In this document: positions 23,377 to 31,738 of the stretch, piece after piece
Layout of the letters: each line of letters opens with the position of its first letter
How positions within the stretch are numbered: position 1 is the first letter of the stretch
NCBI RefSeq assembly: GCF_014799995.1
Contig: NZ_JAAVGY010000060.1
Span: forward strand, 1 to 37,002
Direction of reading: 5' to 3'
DNA length: 37,002 bases
DNA from: Helicobacter sp.
GTDB lineage: Bacteria > Campylobacterota > Campylobacteria > Campylobacterales > Helicobacteraceae
Made by a program: the position numbers and the translations under genes
Notes under the pieces: generated by a model
What the model was told of the DNA's origin: nothing
Databases searched by the model: none
The model's input: only the letters and a program-made list of their open reading frames with translations

Positions 23377-24669
23377 TTATAGAACTTTAAAGACTTTTAG
23401 CACATCAATGGCACTTTTAAGCTGAATGTCTTGTAGCACTTGTTTGTGCGTAATGGTATTTTTGGAATCCTTTGCCTTTTTGTCTTTGCTCGTTTCAACC
23501 TTTGCGAGCTCGCCCTCTAGGTGTTTTTGCAAATCGGCTTCCTTGATACTAAATCCACTATTTTCGTCTGGCACGATACCCGGAGCGACTTCAATGTCTG
23601 GCGTTACGCCTACGGCTTGAATCGTACGCCCACTTGGCAAGTAATAGCGGGCAATCGTGAGGCGCAAAGCTTCTTTTTTTTCTGTGGGTAGAATCACCTG
23701 TACGCTTCCTTTGCCAAATGTGCCCTCACCGACTAATACACCGCGCTTATTGTCTTGAATTGCACCCGCGACAATCTCACTCGCGCTCGCGCTTCCGTTA
23801 TTGACTAATACAACAAGCGGGATTGTGGCATAAGGCGTGCGGTTGGTCGCACGATAAACGATATTTTCGTCTTTGATTCTGCCTTTTTGGGAAACAATGA
23901 TTCCTTGTTTGATAAACAAATCACTTAATTCTACGGCTTGATTTAGCAATCCGCCCGGATTGTTGCGCAAGTCTAATACGATTCCCTCAATATTTTTGAA
24001 TTTCTTTAGCTCTTCCTCTACGCGTTTGCTGACATTTTTGTCAAAGGAAGTTACGCGCAAATAGACATAATTGCTCTCTTCAATGCCTTTTGCATAGACG
24101 GATTCTACTTTGATATTGTCGCGCACAATGTCAAATACAAGGGGTTTTGGCTCGTTTTTGCGCACAATAGTTAATTGGACTTTTGTATTGGGCTTGCCAC
24201 GCATTCTATTGACAGCCTCATCAATGCTCATATTTAAGGTGCTTTCTTCATTGATTTTTAGGATAATATCACCGCTTTTTAAGCCTGCTCTATCGCCCGG
24301 TGTGCCTTCAATCGGGGCGATAATCGTCAATGCGCTGTCTTTTAGGGAGATTGTGATTCCAATCCCTCCAAACTGTCCATCGGTTTGGATTTTTAAGTCT
24401 TCAAACTTTTTTTCATCTAAATAAGCAGAGTGCGCGTCTAGGTTTGAGAGTAGCCCATCAATCGCCTTATCCACGATTTCGTTAAGACTTAATTCATCTA
24501 CATAATATTTTTCTACCGTGCCAATAACTTTGCGTAATTTATTATAAGCATCTAGTCTTGATTCGTCTTCTGCGAGTGCAAGATTTTGAAAAATCGCAAC
24601 AAGCAAGAAACCCGCAAGAAAATTCACCAAGGAAACAGGAAAGATTCTTTTAAATTGAAATTGTTTCAT
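23377..24669 (-). CDS. ctpA: Carboxy-terminal processing protease CtpA (S41)
   Basis: A 430-aa periplasmic serine protease. An N-terminal signal anchor spans about 12-33. A PDZ domain with GDRAGLKSGDIILKINEES lies at about 95-185, followed by the S41 catalytic core with LDLRNNPGGLL and NNGSASASEIV. The catalytic pair is Ser about 295 and Lys about 320 (GTFGKGSVQ). Family members process cell-wall hydrolases and other periplasmic proteins. I prefer ATG at 24669 over a TTG one codon upstream. It is the first gene of the 13-kb run. An 8-A run lies in the coding strand near 23682-23689. Confidence 0.94.
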   Translation of the reverse strand: MKQFQFKRIFPVSLVNFLAGFLLVAIFQNLALAEDESRLDAYNKLRKVIGTVEKYYVDELSLNEIVDKAIDGLLSNLDAHSAYLDEKKFEDLKIQTDGQFGGIGITISLKDSALTIIAPIEGTPGDRAGLKSGDIILKINEESTLNMSIDEAVNRMRGKPNTKVQLTIVRKNEPKPLVFDIVRDNIKVESVYAKGIEESNYVYLRVTSFDKNVSKRVEEELKKFKNIEGIVLDLRNNPGGLLNQAVELSDLFIKQGIIVSQKGRIKDENIVYRATNRTPYATIPLVVLVNNGSASASEIVAGAIQDNKRGVLVGEGTFGKGSVQVILPTEKKEALRLTIARYYLPSGRTIQAVGVTPDIEVAPGIVPDENSGFSIKEADLQKHLEGELAKVETSKDKKAKDSKNTITHKQVLQDIQLKSAIDVLKVFKVL

Positions 24670-24701
24670 CAAACCAACCTAAAGTAAAGTTTAAATGCAC
24701 A

Positions 24702-24707
24702 ATTGTA
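24702..24707 (-). promoter_or_regulatory. -10 box at the head of the ctpA-mutS2 gene run
   Basis: TACAAT on the minus strand (in GCGCTACAATTGTG), 33 bp upstream of the ctpA ATG. It is the only good promoter candidate before this long same-strand run. AT-rich upstream sequence shows no clear -35. Confidence 0.45.
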
Positions 24708-24806
24708 GCGCATTCTTATTAAAGCCAGAATAAAATAAGTAAATCTCAATAAAATCTTTATTGTTGATTCCACTTGCGTCATTGCAAGACCAAAATCACA
24801 GGCTAT

Positions 24807-25202
24807 CTAGTGGCTTTTAAAGGCTTGAAAAGTAGCTAAACCACAACTCGCCATAAAAATTAAACCAAAAGTATGCAAAAGGATATGCAGGCAGAAAAGA
24901 GTGTATTGAGAGCGTCTAAGTAACTCCAAAGATTCCATACTAAAGGAACTAAAAGTTGTAAAACCTCCCAAAAATCCCACAATCACAAAGAGTTTTAAGC
25001 TTTCATTTGCGTGATAATGAAGCAATAGAGAGCTTAGGAGTCCAATGCAATATCCCCCGATAAGATTGACACATAATGTGCCAAGTGATAAATTTTGGAA
25101 ATAAGGAAATTGTTGTGATAAATATATAAAGATTTTTTGAATCAACCACCGCAAAGTTGTTCCCAATGCACCCCCGCTAGCGACTATTAAAAAGGAACAC
25201 AT
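24807..25202 (-). CDS. crcB: Fluoride exporter CrcB/Fluc
   Basis: A 131-aa membrane protein with four helices, sized as one half of a dual-topology Fluc channel that lets fluoride leave the cell. Family signatures are GGALGTTLRWLI near the N-terminus, LCVNLIGGYCIG, and GFLGGFTTFSSFSME, which lines the fluoride path. The ATG at 25202 has GGAGG about 5 bp upstream, better than the GTG just before. It lies about 30 bp after mnmG. No fluoride riboswitch is present. Confidence 0.93.
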   Translation of the reverse strand: MCSFLIVASGGALGTTLRWLIQKIFIYLSQQFPYFQNLSLGTLCVNLIGGYCIGLLSSLLLHYHANESLKLFVIVGFLGGFTTFSSFSMESLELLRRSQYTLFCLHILLHTFGLIFMASCGLATFQAFKSH

Positions 25203-25233
25203 CACACCTCCTTGATATATAGAATCTAAAGAC

Positions 25234-27132
25234 TTATTGATTTTTATTGCGCAAATGGATATAGAGTTGCAAGACTTCCAAGCTTGCAGGCGTTACCCCG
25301 CTGATTTCGCTTGCTTCAAACAAGCTTTTGGGATTGAATTTTTTGAGTTTCTCTATCACTTCTAGGCTCAAGCCCGGAATCCCGTCAAACACAAAGTCTT
25401 GCGGAATCGCAATGCTTAGCATTTTGTCCATATTATTAATGAGGTTTTGTTGCTTTTGAATGTAGTTTGCGTATTTTGTCTCGACCAAAATTTCTTCTAA
25501 TGCGCGTGTGGAATAATTTGCGAAAGGGGTTTTTGTGATTGCGTTGATTTTGAGTAGTTTTTGCAAATCAAAACTGCGGCGACTTACAATCGTGCTCCAA
25601 GTCGTTTTATTACTGATTTTTTCTTCCCCAATAGAATCTAAGAACTTCAAAATCTCTAGTGTGGGTGTGATAGGGGTTGATTGAAGCCATTCTATGCCCT
25701 CTTGAATGTGCTTTTTATCCTGCATTAGTTGCGTGAAATCCGATGTATCCATTAATCCTAATCTATGCGCTAGCTCGCCAAGTCTAAAGAGGGCGTTTCC
25801 CTCGCGCAAGAGTAAGCGATATTCTGCACGTGAGCTAAACATACGATAGGGTTCTTTCGTGCCTTTGGTAACCAAATCATCAACCATTACACCGATATAA
25901 GCCTCATTACGTTTGAGAGTGATTTCCTCTTTTCCTTGCGCACTCAAAGCCGCATTAATGCCCGCAAAAATGCCCTGTGCCCCTGCTTCTTCATAGCCTG
26001 TTGTGCCATTAATCTGTCCTGCGCAGTAGAGATTCTTGATTTTTTTAGTTTCTAATGTATGTCTAAGCTCGGTTGGATTGATATAGTCGTATTCAATCGC
26101 ATAGCCATAGCGCACGATTTCCGCATTTTCTAATCCCTCAATGCTATGAATCATCGCCTCTTGCACATCAAAAGGAAGCGAGCTTGTCAAACCATTGATA
26201 TAATATTCGTTCGCTTCTAGCGTCTGTGGCTCTAAGAAAAGTTGGTGTCGCTCTTTATCGGAGAAGCGATGCACTTTGTCTTCAATGCTTGGGCAATAGC
26301 GCGGTCCTATTCCCTCAATTTGTCCTGTAAATAAAGGTGCGCGGTGAAAGTTTGCGCGAATAATTGCGTGCGTTTTGGCATTGGTGTAGGTTACATAGCA
26401 AGGAAGCTGAATCGGATTAAATTCTTCCTCCCCAAGCTCTTTTTGCGTTCTTTGGCTGAAAAAGGGAGCGGGAGTATCGCCAATGTGTTTTTCTAGGTTT
26501 TCAAAGTGAATGCTGCTTGCTTTAATGCGTGCGCAAGTGCCGGTTTTTAATCTCCCAACTTCCATTCCAAGCGTGCGCAAATTTTCACCCAATGCAGAAG
26601 CGGGAGGCTCTCCTGCTCTCCCATTGCTAGAAGTGCTTTCTCCAATGTGGATTTTACCTCGCAAGAAAGTGCCGGTCGTCAAAATGATTTTTTTTGCGTA
26701 ATACCTCTTGCCAATAGAGGTTACAAGCCCGATTACAGCGGTTTTATCGTCATTAAGTAGCAGGGATTCTACGATTTGTTGCGTAATTTCTAAATGTTTT
26801 GTATGGTAGCAAAGATTACGTGCAATGATTTTGTATCTGTCCATATCAATTTGCGCACGTGTTCCACGCACTGCTGGACCTTTGGAAGCGTTGAGGGTGC
26901 GGAATTGTATGCCGCTCTTGTCTGTAATATAGCCCATAACGCCACCGAGTGCGTCAATTTCCTTGACTAAATGCCCTTTCCCAAGCCCACCAATTGCAGG
27001 ATTGCAGCTTGCCGCGCCAATTTGCTCCACAAGCATTGTGATAAGCAAGGTTTTGCAACCCATTTTTGCAGAGACCACAGAGGCTTCAATCCCTGCGTGT
27101 CCTCCACCCACTACAATGACATCATAATCCAT
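25234..27132 (-). CDS. mnmG: tRNA uridine-5-carboxymethylaminomethyl enzyme MnmG (GidA)
   Basis: A 632-aa FAD enzyme that, with MnmE, modifies the wobble uridine of several tRNAs. The FAD loop is VVGGGHAGIEAS near the N-terminus; NPAIGGLGKGHLVKE, the TGTFLRGKIHIGE block and the CAGQINGTTGYEEAGAQG block follow. The C-terminal helical tRNA/MnmE-binding region is intact. The ATG at 27132, with AAGG 7 bp upstream, is preferred: the upstream TTG at 27159 lies inside the -10 box. An 8-A run in the coding strand lies near 26691-26698. Confidence 0.96.
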   Translation of the reverse strand: MDYDVIVVGGGHAGIEASVVSAKMGCKTLLITMLVEQIGAASCNPAIGGLGKGHLVKEIDALGGVMGYITDKSGIQFRTLNASKGPAVRGTRAQIDMDRYKIIARNLCYHTKHLEITQQIVESLLLNDDKTAVIGLVTSIGKRYYAKKIILTTGTFLRGKIHIGESTSSNGRAGEPPASALGENLRTLGMEVGRLKTGTCARIKASSIHFENLEKHIGDTPAPFFSQRTQKELGEEEFNPIQLPCYVTYTNAKTHAIIRANFHRAPLFTGQIEGIGPRYCPSIEDKVHRFSDKERHQLFLEPQTLEANEYYINGLTSSLPFDVQEAMIHSIEGLENAEIVRYGYAIEYDYINPTELRHTLETKKIKNLYCAGQINGTTGYEEAGAQGIFAGINAALSAQGKEEITLKRNEAYIGVMVDDLVTKGTKEPYRMFSSRAEYRLLLREGNALFRLGELAHRLGLMDTSDFTQLMQDKKHIQEGIEWLQSTPITPTLEILKFLDSIGEEKISNKTTWSTIVSRRSFDLQKLLKINAITKTPFANYSTRALEEILVETKYANYIQKQQNLINNMDKMLSIAIPQDFVFDGIPGLSLEVIEKLKKFNPKSLFEASEISGVTPASLEVLQLYIHLRNKNQ

Positions 27133-27158
27133 TCTTTGCCTTATGAAATTTTTGCGCA

Positions 27159-27164
27159 ATTATA
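27159..27164 (-). promoter_or_regulatory. -10 box for mnmG-crcB
   Basis: A perfect TATAAT on the minus strand (in TTGGCTATAATTGCGC), 27 bp upstream of the chosen mnmG ATG. The context GGCTATAAT is the same as at the fliN operon promoter. It also decides the mnmG start codon. Confidence 0.6.
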
Positions 27165-27206
27165 GCCAATAATGACAAGTTTGTGTCTATTCGTGATTCC
27201 GCATTG

Positions 27207-27362
27207 CGGATTGCTTCATACTTGTAGTCCTCGCAATGACTGCTAGGATTTGTCCTTACAAGAATGCACAAGCATTTGTGGCAATTTATCATTACTTATC
27301 TCTCCATTGAATATTTTTAGGCAGCCAACATTATGGATTGCTTCGCTTCGCTCACAATGACA
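27207..27362. repeat. Repeat-filled gap between mnmG and the methyltransferase
   Basis: Two clear copies of the interspersed element: CGGATTGCTTC ... CCTCGCAATGAC (about 27207-27240) and ATTATGGATTGCTTCGC ... CTCACAATGAC (about 27330-27361). A half copy, CATTTGTGGCAATTTATCATTA, lies between them. No gene is seen from 27165 to 27421. Confidence 0.75.
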
Positions 27363-27421
27363 AAATGCCATACTTTATAGCCTCGGTGAGATTCCATATT
27401 GCAGATTTCTTAGTTATGTGC

Positions 27422-28423
27422 CTAAATTTCAAAATTTGCAAAACATATTCCAAAGAATCGCTCGCCCAAAGCCCCGGGCGAAATCAAAGTGCGAATCTTG
27501 GAACTCTGCGTCATATAATGCTCTAACCCAAAATGCTTAATATACCATTCGCACATTTTATCTAGCCCCATATCCACAAGTGCGCGATTCTGCACACAGA
27601 GGAAATATTCCCTCCCACCAGCACGCAAAAATGCCTCGCGCCAAAGGGCGAAATTCACATCATAAGTCAAATCCACTTTGCCAAACAATTTTAAGAGTTT
27701 AGAATCACAGATCTTGGAGGTCGGATTAAGAAAGAAATTTTGCGTTTGGTGCTGCGTATAAAGCCTCAAAGAAAAGGAATTTCTCGCATCAAGTGCGCCA
27801 TAATCAAAGCCTAAAAAGAGCCATTTAGGCGCGACTTGGGAGAGACTTGCTACAAACTCAAATGCGCCAAGCGGAATCTCTCCGATAACAACATTAAACG
27901 CCCTAGCAAACTCTAAAATCTTGGCATTTGCTTCCTTAAAAACTAACTCCCCGCCCTCTACAAACGCCATTTCTCCTTTGAAAACTAGCTCACAGGCAAA
28001 AGCGTCCAAAAGCTCATTACTCACAAACAATGCAACCTCTAAACCCTTTAAATCCTCTAATTGCGTGGCAGTTTGTAACTCTGTCCCAAGCCTTTGGTAG
28101 AAATTATCTTTCTGAATGTCTTGCAAGCTTTTTAGAGGCTCTAGCGTCCAAAATTCTATATTTTCTTGCCCATATAAATGCAAAAACTCTGCAATATCTG
28201 CGATTAAATCACCCTGTTCACTGCCGATTTCTATGATTGCGATTCTGCCCTTTTGCACTTTAAGAATCCCCTGCAAATAAAATCCAAGTGTGAAGCCAAA
28301 AAACTTCCCCACACTGACATTGGTATAAAAATCCCCTGCCTTGCCTACGCGCACCTTACGATAATAACCCTCTTCACCATACAGCCATTCTTGCATCAAT
28401 GCACCAAAACTTTGCGATTCCAT
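27422..28423 (-). CDS. MidA/NDUFAF7-type SAM-dependent methyltransferase (COG1565)
   Basis: A 333-aa cytoplasmic protein of the COG1565 family. The N-terminus has GEEGYYRKVRVGKAGDFYTN, typical of the family, then the SAM-binding loop AIIEIGSEQGDL (about 63-73), and SNELLDAFAC where NDUFAF7 relatives keep a similar N-E-(L/F)-(L/F)-D-A motif. The mitochondrial member methylates an arginine of complex I subunit NDUFS2, and bacterial members often accompany Nuo-containing genomes, but the bacterial target here is unknown. It is divergent from the sigma-28 orphan gene. Confidence 0.82.
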   Translation of the reverse strand: MESQSFGALMQEWLYGEEGYYRKVRVGKAGDFYTNVSVGKFFGFTLGFYLQGILKVQKGRIAIIEIGSEQGDLIADIAEFLHLYGQENIEFWTLEPLKSLQDIQKDNFYQRLGTELQTATQLEDLKGLEVALFVSNELLDAFACELVFKGEMAFVEGGELVFKEANAKILEFARAFNVVIGEIPLGAFEFVASLSQVAPKWLFLGFDYGALDARNSFSLRLYTQHQTQNFFLNPTSKICDSKLLKLFGKVDLTYDVNFALWREAFLRAGGREYFLCVQNRALVDMGLDKMCEWYIKHFGLEHYMTQSSKIRTLISPGALGERFFGICFANFEI

Positions 28424-28493
28424 TACAACATTCCGCCTCTTTTATTGATTGCCCAAACTTATAGACTTTTATATTAATTTGAGCTTAGAACTA

Positions 28494-28520
28494 TCAAGTT
28501 TTTGATTTTTTATCCGATAT
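28494..28520 (+). promoter_or_regulatory. Sigma-28 (FliA) promoter
   Basis: TCAAGTTT at 28494-28501, exactly 11 bases, then TCCGATAT at 28513-28520. Against the enteric consensus TAAAGTTT-N11-GCCGATAA it matches 13 of 16 positions with perfect spacing, and CGATAT is the form seen in Campylobacter. The predicted start of transcription is near 28527, about 22 nt before the orphan start codon. Confidence 0.75.
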
Positions 28521-28548
28521 TTAAGGTAAATGGCGAAAAGGAGCAAAA

Positions 28549-29061
28549 ATGTCTATCCAATCCTTAGATGGCGTATATGTTACAGGTGCGGCTTATGATT
28601 ATGTCAAAGCGCAAAATTTTGAACAAAGCAATGCCAATGAAGTCTTGAAAGATTTGTCTGCAAAATTTACAAACCTAAAAATCAATGGCGATAACAAGGG
28701 GCTAAACAACCTTACCATTGCCCCAAATATTTTGCAAGAAATGGCAACCAACAAAGAAGCAAGGGAAAAATATGAGGCACTCATCTATGATATAAACGAA
28801 CTTGCTAAGAATCCTCAAACCACCACAATGACGGGAGGTAAAATCGCCGCAAGCGGATTTGTGATTAATGCCGATGGCTCGCTTAGTGGGTGGGCTGTAT
28901 CTGAAAGTGGAGATAGCAAAGAGGAAAAAACAATATTAGAAAAGCTCCTTGAAAGCCTTGAAGAGAAGCGCAAAGAGCGGGAGCTTGAGGCAAAAAGGCA
29001 AGAAAACAAGGAGAATTTAACACAAATTAAAATGGAATCTTCGCTGAATATTGAGATTTAA
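28549..29061 (+). CDS. Orphan 170-aa protein under a sigma-28 promoter
   Basis: I do not recognise a characterised family. The protein has no signal peptide and no membrane segment. Residues 1-95 look like a mixed globular region (SIQSLDGVYVTGAAYDYVKAQ; LNNLTIAPNILQEMATNKE), followed by GKIAASGFVINADGSLSGWA at about 98-117. The C-terminal 50 residues are a highly charged helix (EKLLESLEEKRKERELEAKR), probably coiled-coil. A strong AAAAGGAG precedes the ATG. FliA control suggests late flagellar expression, such as a filament-associated or flagellum-exported protein or a motility accessory. It is alone in its unit and converges on moeB with a 32-bp gap. Confidence 0.85.
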   Translation: MSIQSLDGVYVTGAAYDYVKAQNFEQSNANEVLKDLSAKFTNLKINGDNKGLNNLTIAPNILQEMATNKEAREKYEALIYDINELAKNPQTTTMTGGKIAASGFVINADGSLSGWAVSESGDSKEEKTILEKLLESLEEKRKERELEAKRQENKENLTQIKMESSLNIEI

Positions 29062-29093
29062 AATAATCGGCAAAGCAAGTTTTGCGTCAAAGA

Positions 29094-29876
29094 CTACTCA
29101 TACACTGCACTTTCTAGCTTTGTGATTCCGTTTTCTCCACAAACGCGGCAGCTTGGATTGCGCTTAATGGCAATCTTGCGAAAGTCCATTGAACGAACAT
29201 CGCAAGTCAGCAGTTTGTCAAAAAGTGGCTCTCCTACTCCTGTGATAATCTTTATCGCCTCTGTGGCTTCTAATACACCAAACAATCCCGCCACAGCCCC
29301 CAAGATTCCAACACTCGCCCCCGTTGGCATTTCCCCCTTTGGTGGAGCATCAAACAAGCAAGCATAGCACGCACTGACTTTGGGCTTGATACTCATCACT
29401 TGCCCGCTAAAGTGCAAGGCACTTGCGCGAACCAAAATCTTATGAGAAAGCACACACGCGTCATTGATGAGAAATTTAGAGTTAAAGGCATCTGTGGCTT
29501 CAATCACCAAATCATAACCTTTCAGAACTTCTTGGATATTTTCTACATTGAGCCGCTCCCTAAAAACGCGTAAATTGAGACTAGGATTGAGTGCCTTTAG
29601 CTTATCATAAGCAGAATCTGCTTTGTTTTTGCCCAAATCTTGCATATTATGCAGAATCTGTCGCTGCAAATTACTCAAGTCCGCTCTATCACCATCACAA
29701 ATGCCAAGATTCCCTACTCCAGCAGCTGCAAGATAATAAAGTACCCCAGAGCCAAGTCCTCCTGCCCCTATCACAAGCACGCGCGCATTCTTAAGCTTCT
29801 CTTGTCCCTCGACTCCGATTCCGCTTAATAAAATATTGCGATTATATCTTTCTAATTCCTCTTTGTTTAATTCCAT
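29094..29876 (-). CDS. moeB: MoeB/ThiF-family E1-like adenylyltransferase
   Basis: A 260-aa enzyme that adenylates the C-terminal glycine of a small sulfur carrier (MoaD or ThiS). The nucleotide loop is VLVIGAGGLGSG (33-44), followed by DGDRADLSNLQRQILH, in which the Arg and Asp residues act on ATP. Zinc ligands are the pairs Cys170/Cys173 and Cys243/Cys246. The length fits MoeB, and there is no rhodanese domain. No moa or thi gene is nearby, so MoeB is favoured over ThiF only by length and overall pattern. Its start overlaps the asnB end by 10 bp. Confidence 0.8.
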   Translation of the reverse strand: MELNKEELERYNRNILLSGIGVEGQEKLKNARVLVIGAGGLGSGVLYYLAAAGVGNLGICDGDRADLSNLQRQILHNMQDLGKNKADSAYDKLKALNPSLNLRVFRERLNVENIQEVLKGYDLVIEATDAFNSKFLINDACVLSHKILVRASALHFSGQVMSIKPKVSACYACLFDAPPKGEMPTGASVGILGAVAGLFGVLEATEAIKIITGVGEPLFDKLLTCDVRSMDFRKIAIKRNPSCRVCGENGITKLESAVYE

Positions 29877-31729
29877 TGATTTTCCTTAAATTTTTGATAC
29901 CACATTTCAAGCGCGAACAAACTCCATAGCATTTTTGCACGTTTTTCTCTAGGATATTTGTGCGGCGCATTGCAAAGAGATTCTAACATATTTTTAGGCA
30001 AAAACTCTTGTGCGATTTGGGGAGATTGCAAAGTGTCTAAAACAAGCTTCTTTAACTCTCCCTCTATCCAAGCACTAAGCGGCACTTCAAAGCCTCTTTT
30101 GGGAGCATTCACGACTGCTCTATCCAAATACTTTTGTGCCAACTTTCTAAGCAAAACTTTCGTTGTGATTCCGCGTACCTTTAAACTATCTGCCAAAGTA
30201 GGCGCAAACTCCGTTAAGCTTTTAGACAAAAAGGGCGAACGCGCCTCTAAAGAATGCGCCATTGTGGCAATATCCATTTTGGGCAACAAATCACACCAAA
30301 GCAAATTTTTAGCGTCTAAAAGCAACATTTGAGAGAGCGGGGAGTATTTGCCTTGAAAAACTGATTCTACCTCCGCTTGAAATTCTTTATCCTGCGCACT
30401 CTCAAAAGAATGGAATCCCATAAAAATATCCGTTGTGGCATAGAGATAGTATTGCGCTAGATTCTGTTTGTATGCGCTAGCCATTTGCAAAAGCCGATAG
30501 AAATAATTATAAAGGGATTGCTTGACACTAGGTTTGGGTAATTTTTCTTTCAAAATGCTTAGAGGTAGAATCTTGGGCAACAATAAATGTCCAACATAAC
30601 GGCGATAGCCCCCAAATAACTCATCTGCTCCATCGCCATTAAGAATCACGCTCAAATGCTCTTTAGCCGCTTTTGCGACATAAAAGCTAGGAATCGCGGA
30701 GCTATCAAAGAATGGACGCCCATAGGATTGCAAGATTTTCGGCACATCTTGGATTAGATTTGTGCTTATGGTTAGGCTTTGGTGTCTTGTGCCAAACTTG
30801 CGCGCAGTCTGCTCGGCTAAATGCGATTCGTCAAACATTGCATTTTCAAAACGAATCGTAAAGGTGCGTAGATTGGGCTTAATCTGCGAGGCTAAAGCGA
30901 CAATGAGAGAGCTATCAATCCCCCCGCTTAAAAAAGCCCCCACTTCTAAATCCGAAGATTCTATGCGATTTTGAATGCTTTGCTTTAACAAGATTTCGCA
31001 AGTCCTTAAGGCTTCTTGCTCATCTGTAATTTTGGGCAAGCGATAGCAGGATTCTAATGCGAAATAAGGCTTTAGCATAAATTGCAATGTGTTTAAATCC
31101 AAGATTCCATAACTTCCATTAGGAATCGCGAATACATTTTTATAGGGTGCTCCATCGTGATAAAAAAACCCACTTTGCAAATAGAAATTAATCGCCTCAA
31201 AGTCTATTTCCAAAGGCTCTTTGAGAATCTTTAAGATTCCACATAGGGTATTTAACTCACTTGCAAAAATAAATTGCGAATCTTGCTTATAATAAAAAAG
31301 CGGTTTTTTGCCCATTCTATCACGCGCAAAATAGACTTTTTGCTTCTTTTTATCATAGAGCACGAAAGCGAACATGCCATCTAAGTCGTTTAGGGATTCT
31401 AAAAACTTCTCGCCAAAATTGCTAAAAAGAGCTAGAATCGTCTCTGTATCGCTATGAGTTTGAAAGGCAAAATCCAATCCCTCACGCAATTTTAAATGAT
31501 TATAAATCTCACCATTGAAAATAAGACACAAATCGCCACACGCCATTGGTTGGCACGCTAGAGTGCTCAAGTCTTGGATACTCAAACGCGCGTGAAAGAG
31601 CTGTAACAAGCCCTTTTGCGTCCAATCATAAAACGCTCCCCTATCGTCAGGTCCGCGATGACGCATTAATGTGTAAATGGCGTCCAAAGAAAGCTTAGGA
31701 TAGTTTAACGCACCAGCGATTCCACACAT
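29867..31729 (-). CDS. asnB: Asparagine synthetase (glutamine-hydrolysing) AsnB
   Basis: A 620-aa cytoplasmic enzyme. The mature N-terminus needs Cys2 (MCGIAG) as the glutaminase nucleophile, which fixes the start; RHRGPDDRG and FNGEIYN belong to the same domain. The synthetase domain has the pyrophosphate loop SGGIDSS (268-274) and DGADELFGGYRRY. It makes asparagine from aspartate. Because AsnB-like enzymes also amidate sugars or peptides in surface-polysaccharide loci, a different acceptor remains possible. AAGGAG precedes the ATG. It lies 9 bp after pglB. Confidence 0.88.
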   Translation of the reverse strand: MCGIAGALNYPKLSLDAIYTLMRHRGPDDRGAFYDWTQKGLLQLFHARLSIQDLSTLACQPMACGDLCLIFNGEIYNHLKLREGLDFAFQTHSDTETILALFSNFGEKFLESLNDLDGMFAFVLYDKKKQKVYFARDRMGKKPLFYYKQDSQFIFASELNTLCGILKILKEPLEIDFEAINFYLQSGFFYHDGAPYKNVFAIPNGSYGILDLNTLQFMLKPYFALESCYRLPKITDEQEALRTCEILLKQSIQNRIESSDLEVGAFLSGGIDSSLIVALASQIKPNLRTFTIRFENAMFDESHLAEQTARKFGTRHQSLTISTNLIQDVPKILQSYGRPFFDSSAIPSFYVAKAAKEHLSVILNGDGADELFGGYRRYVGHLLLPKILPLSILKEKLPKPSVKQSLYNYFYRLLQMASAYKQNLAQYYLYATTDIFMGFHSFESAQDKEFQAEVESVFQGKYSPLSQMLLLDAKNLLWCDLLPKMDIATMAHSLEARSPFLSKSLTEFAPTLADSLKVRGITTKVLLRKLAQKYLDRAVVNAPKRGFEVPLSAWIEGELKKLVLDTLQSPQIAQEFLPKNMLESLCNAPHKYPREKRAKMLWSLFALEMWYQKFKENQWN

Positions 31730-31738
31730 TTTTACTCC

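Noticed and set aside
25203..25233. Fluoride riboswitch before crcB
   Set aside because: The gap to mnmG is about 30 bp, too short for the aptamer, and no conserved motif is visible.
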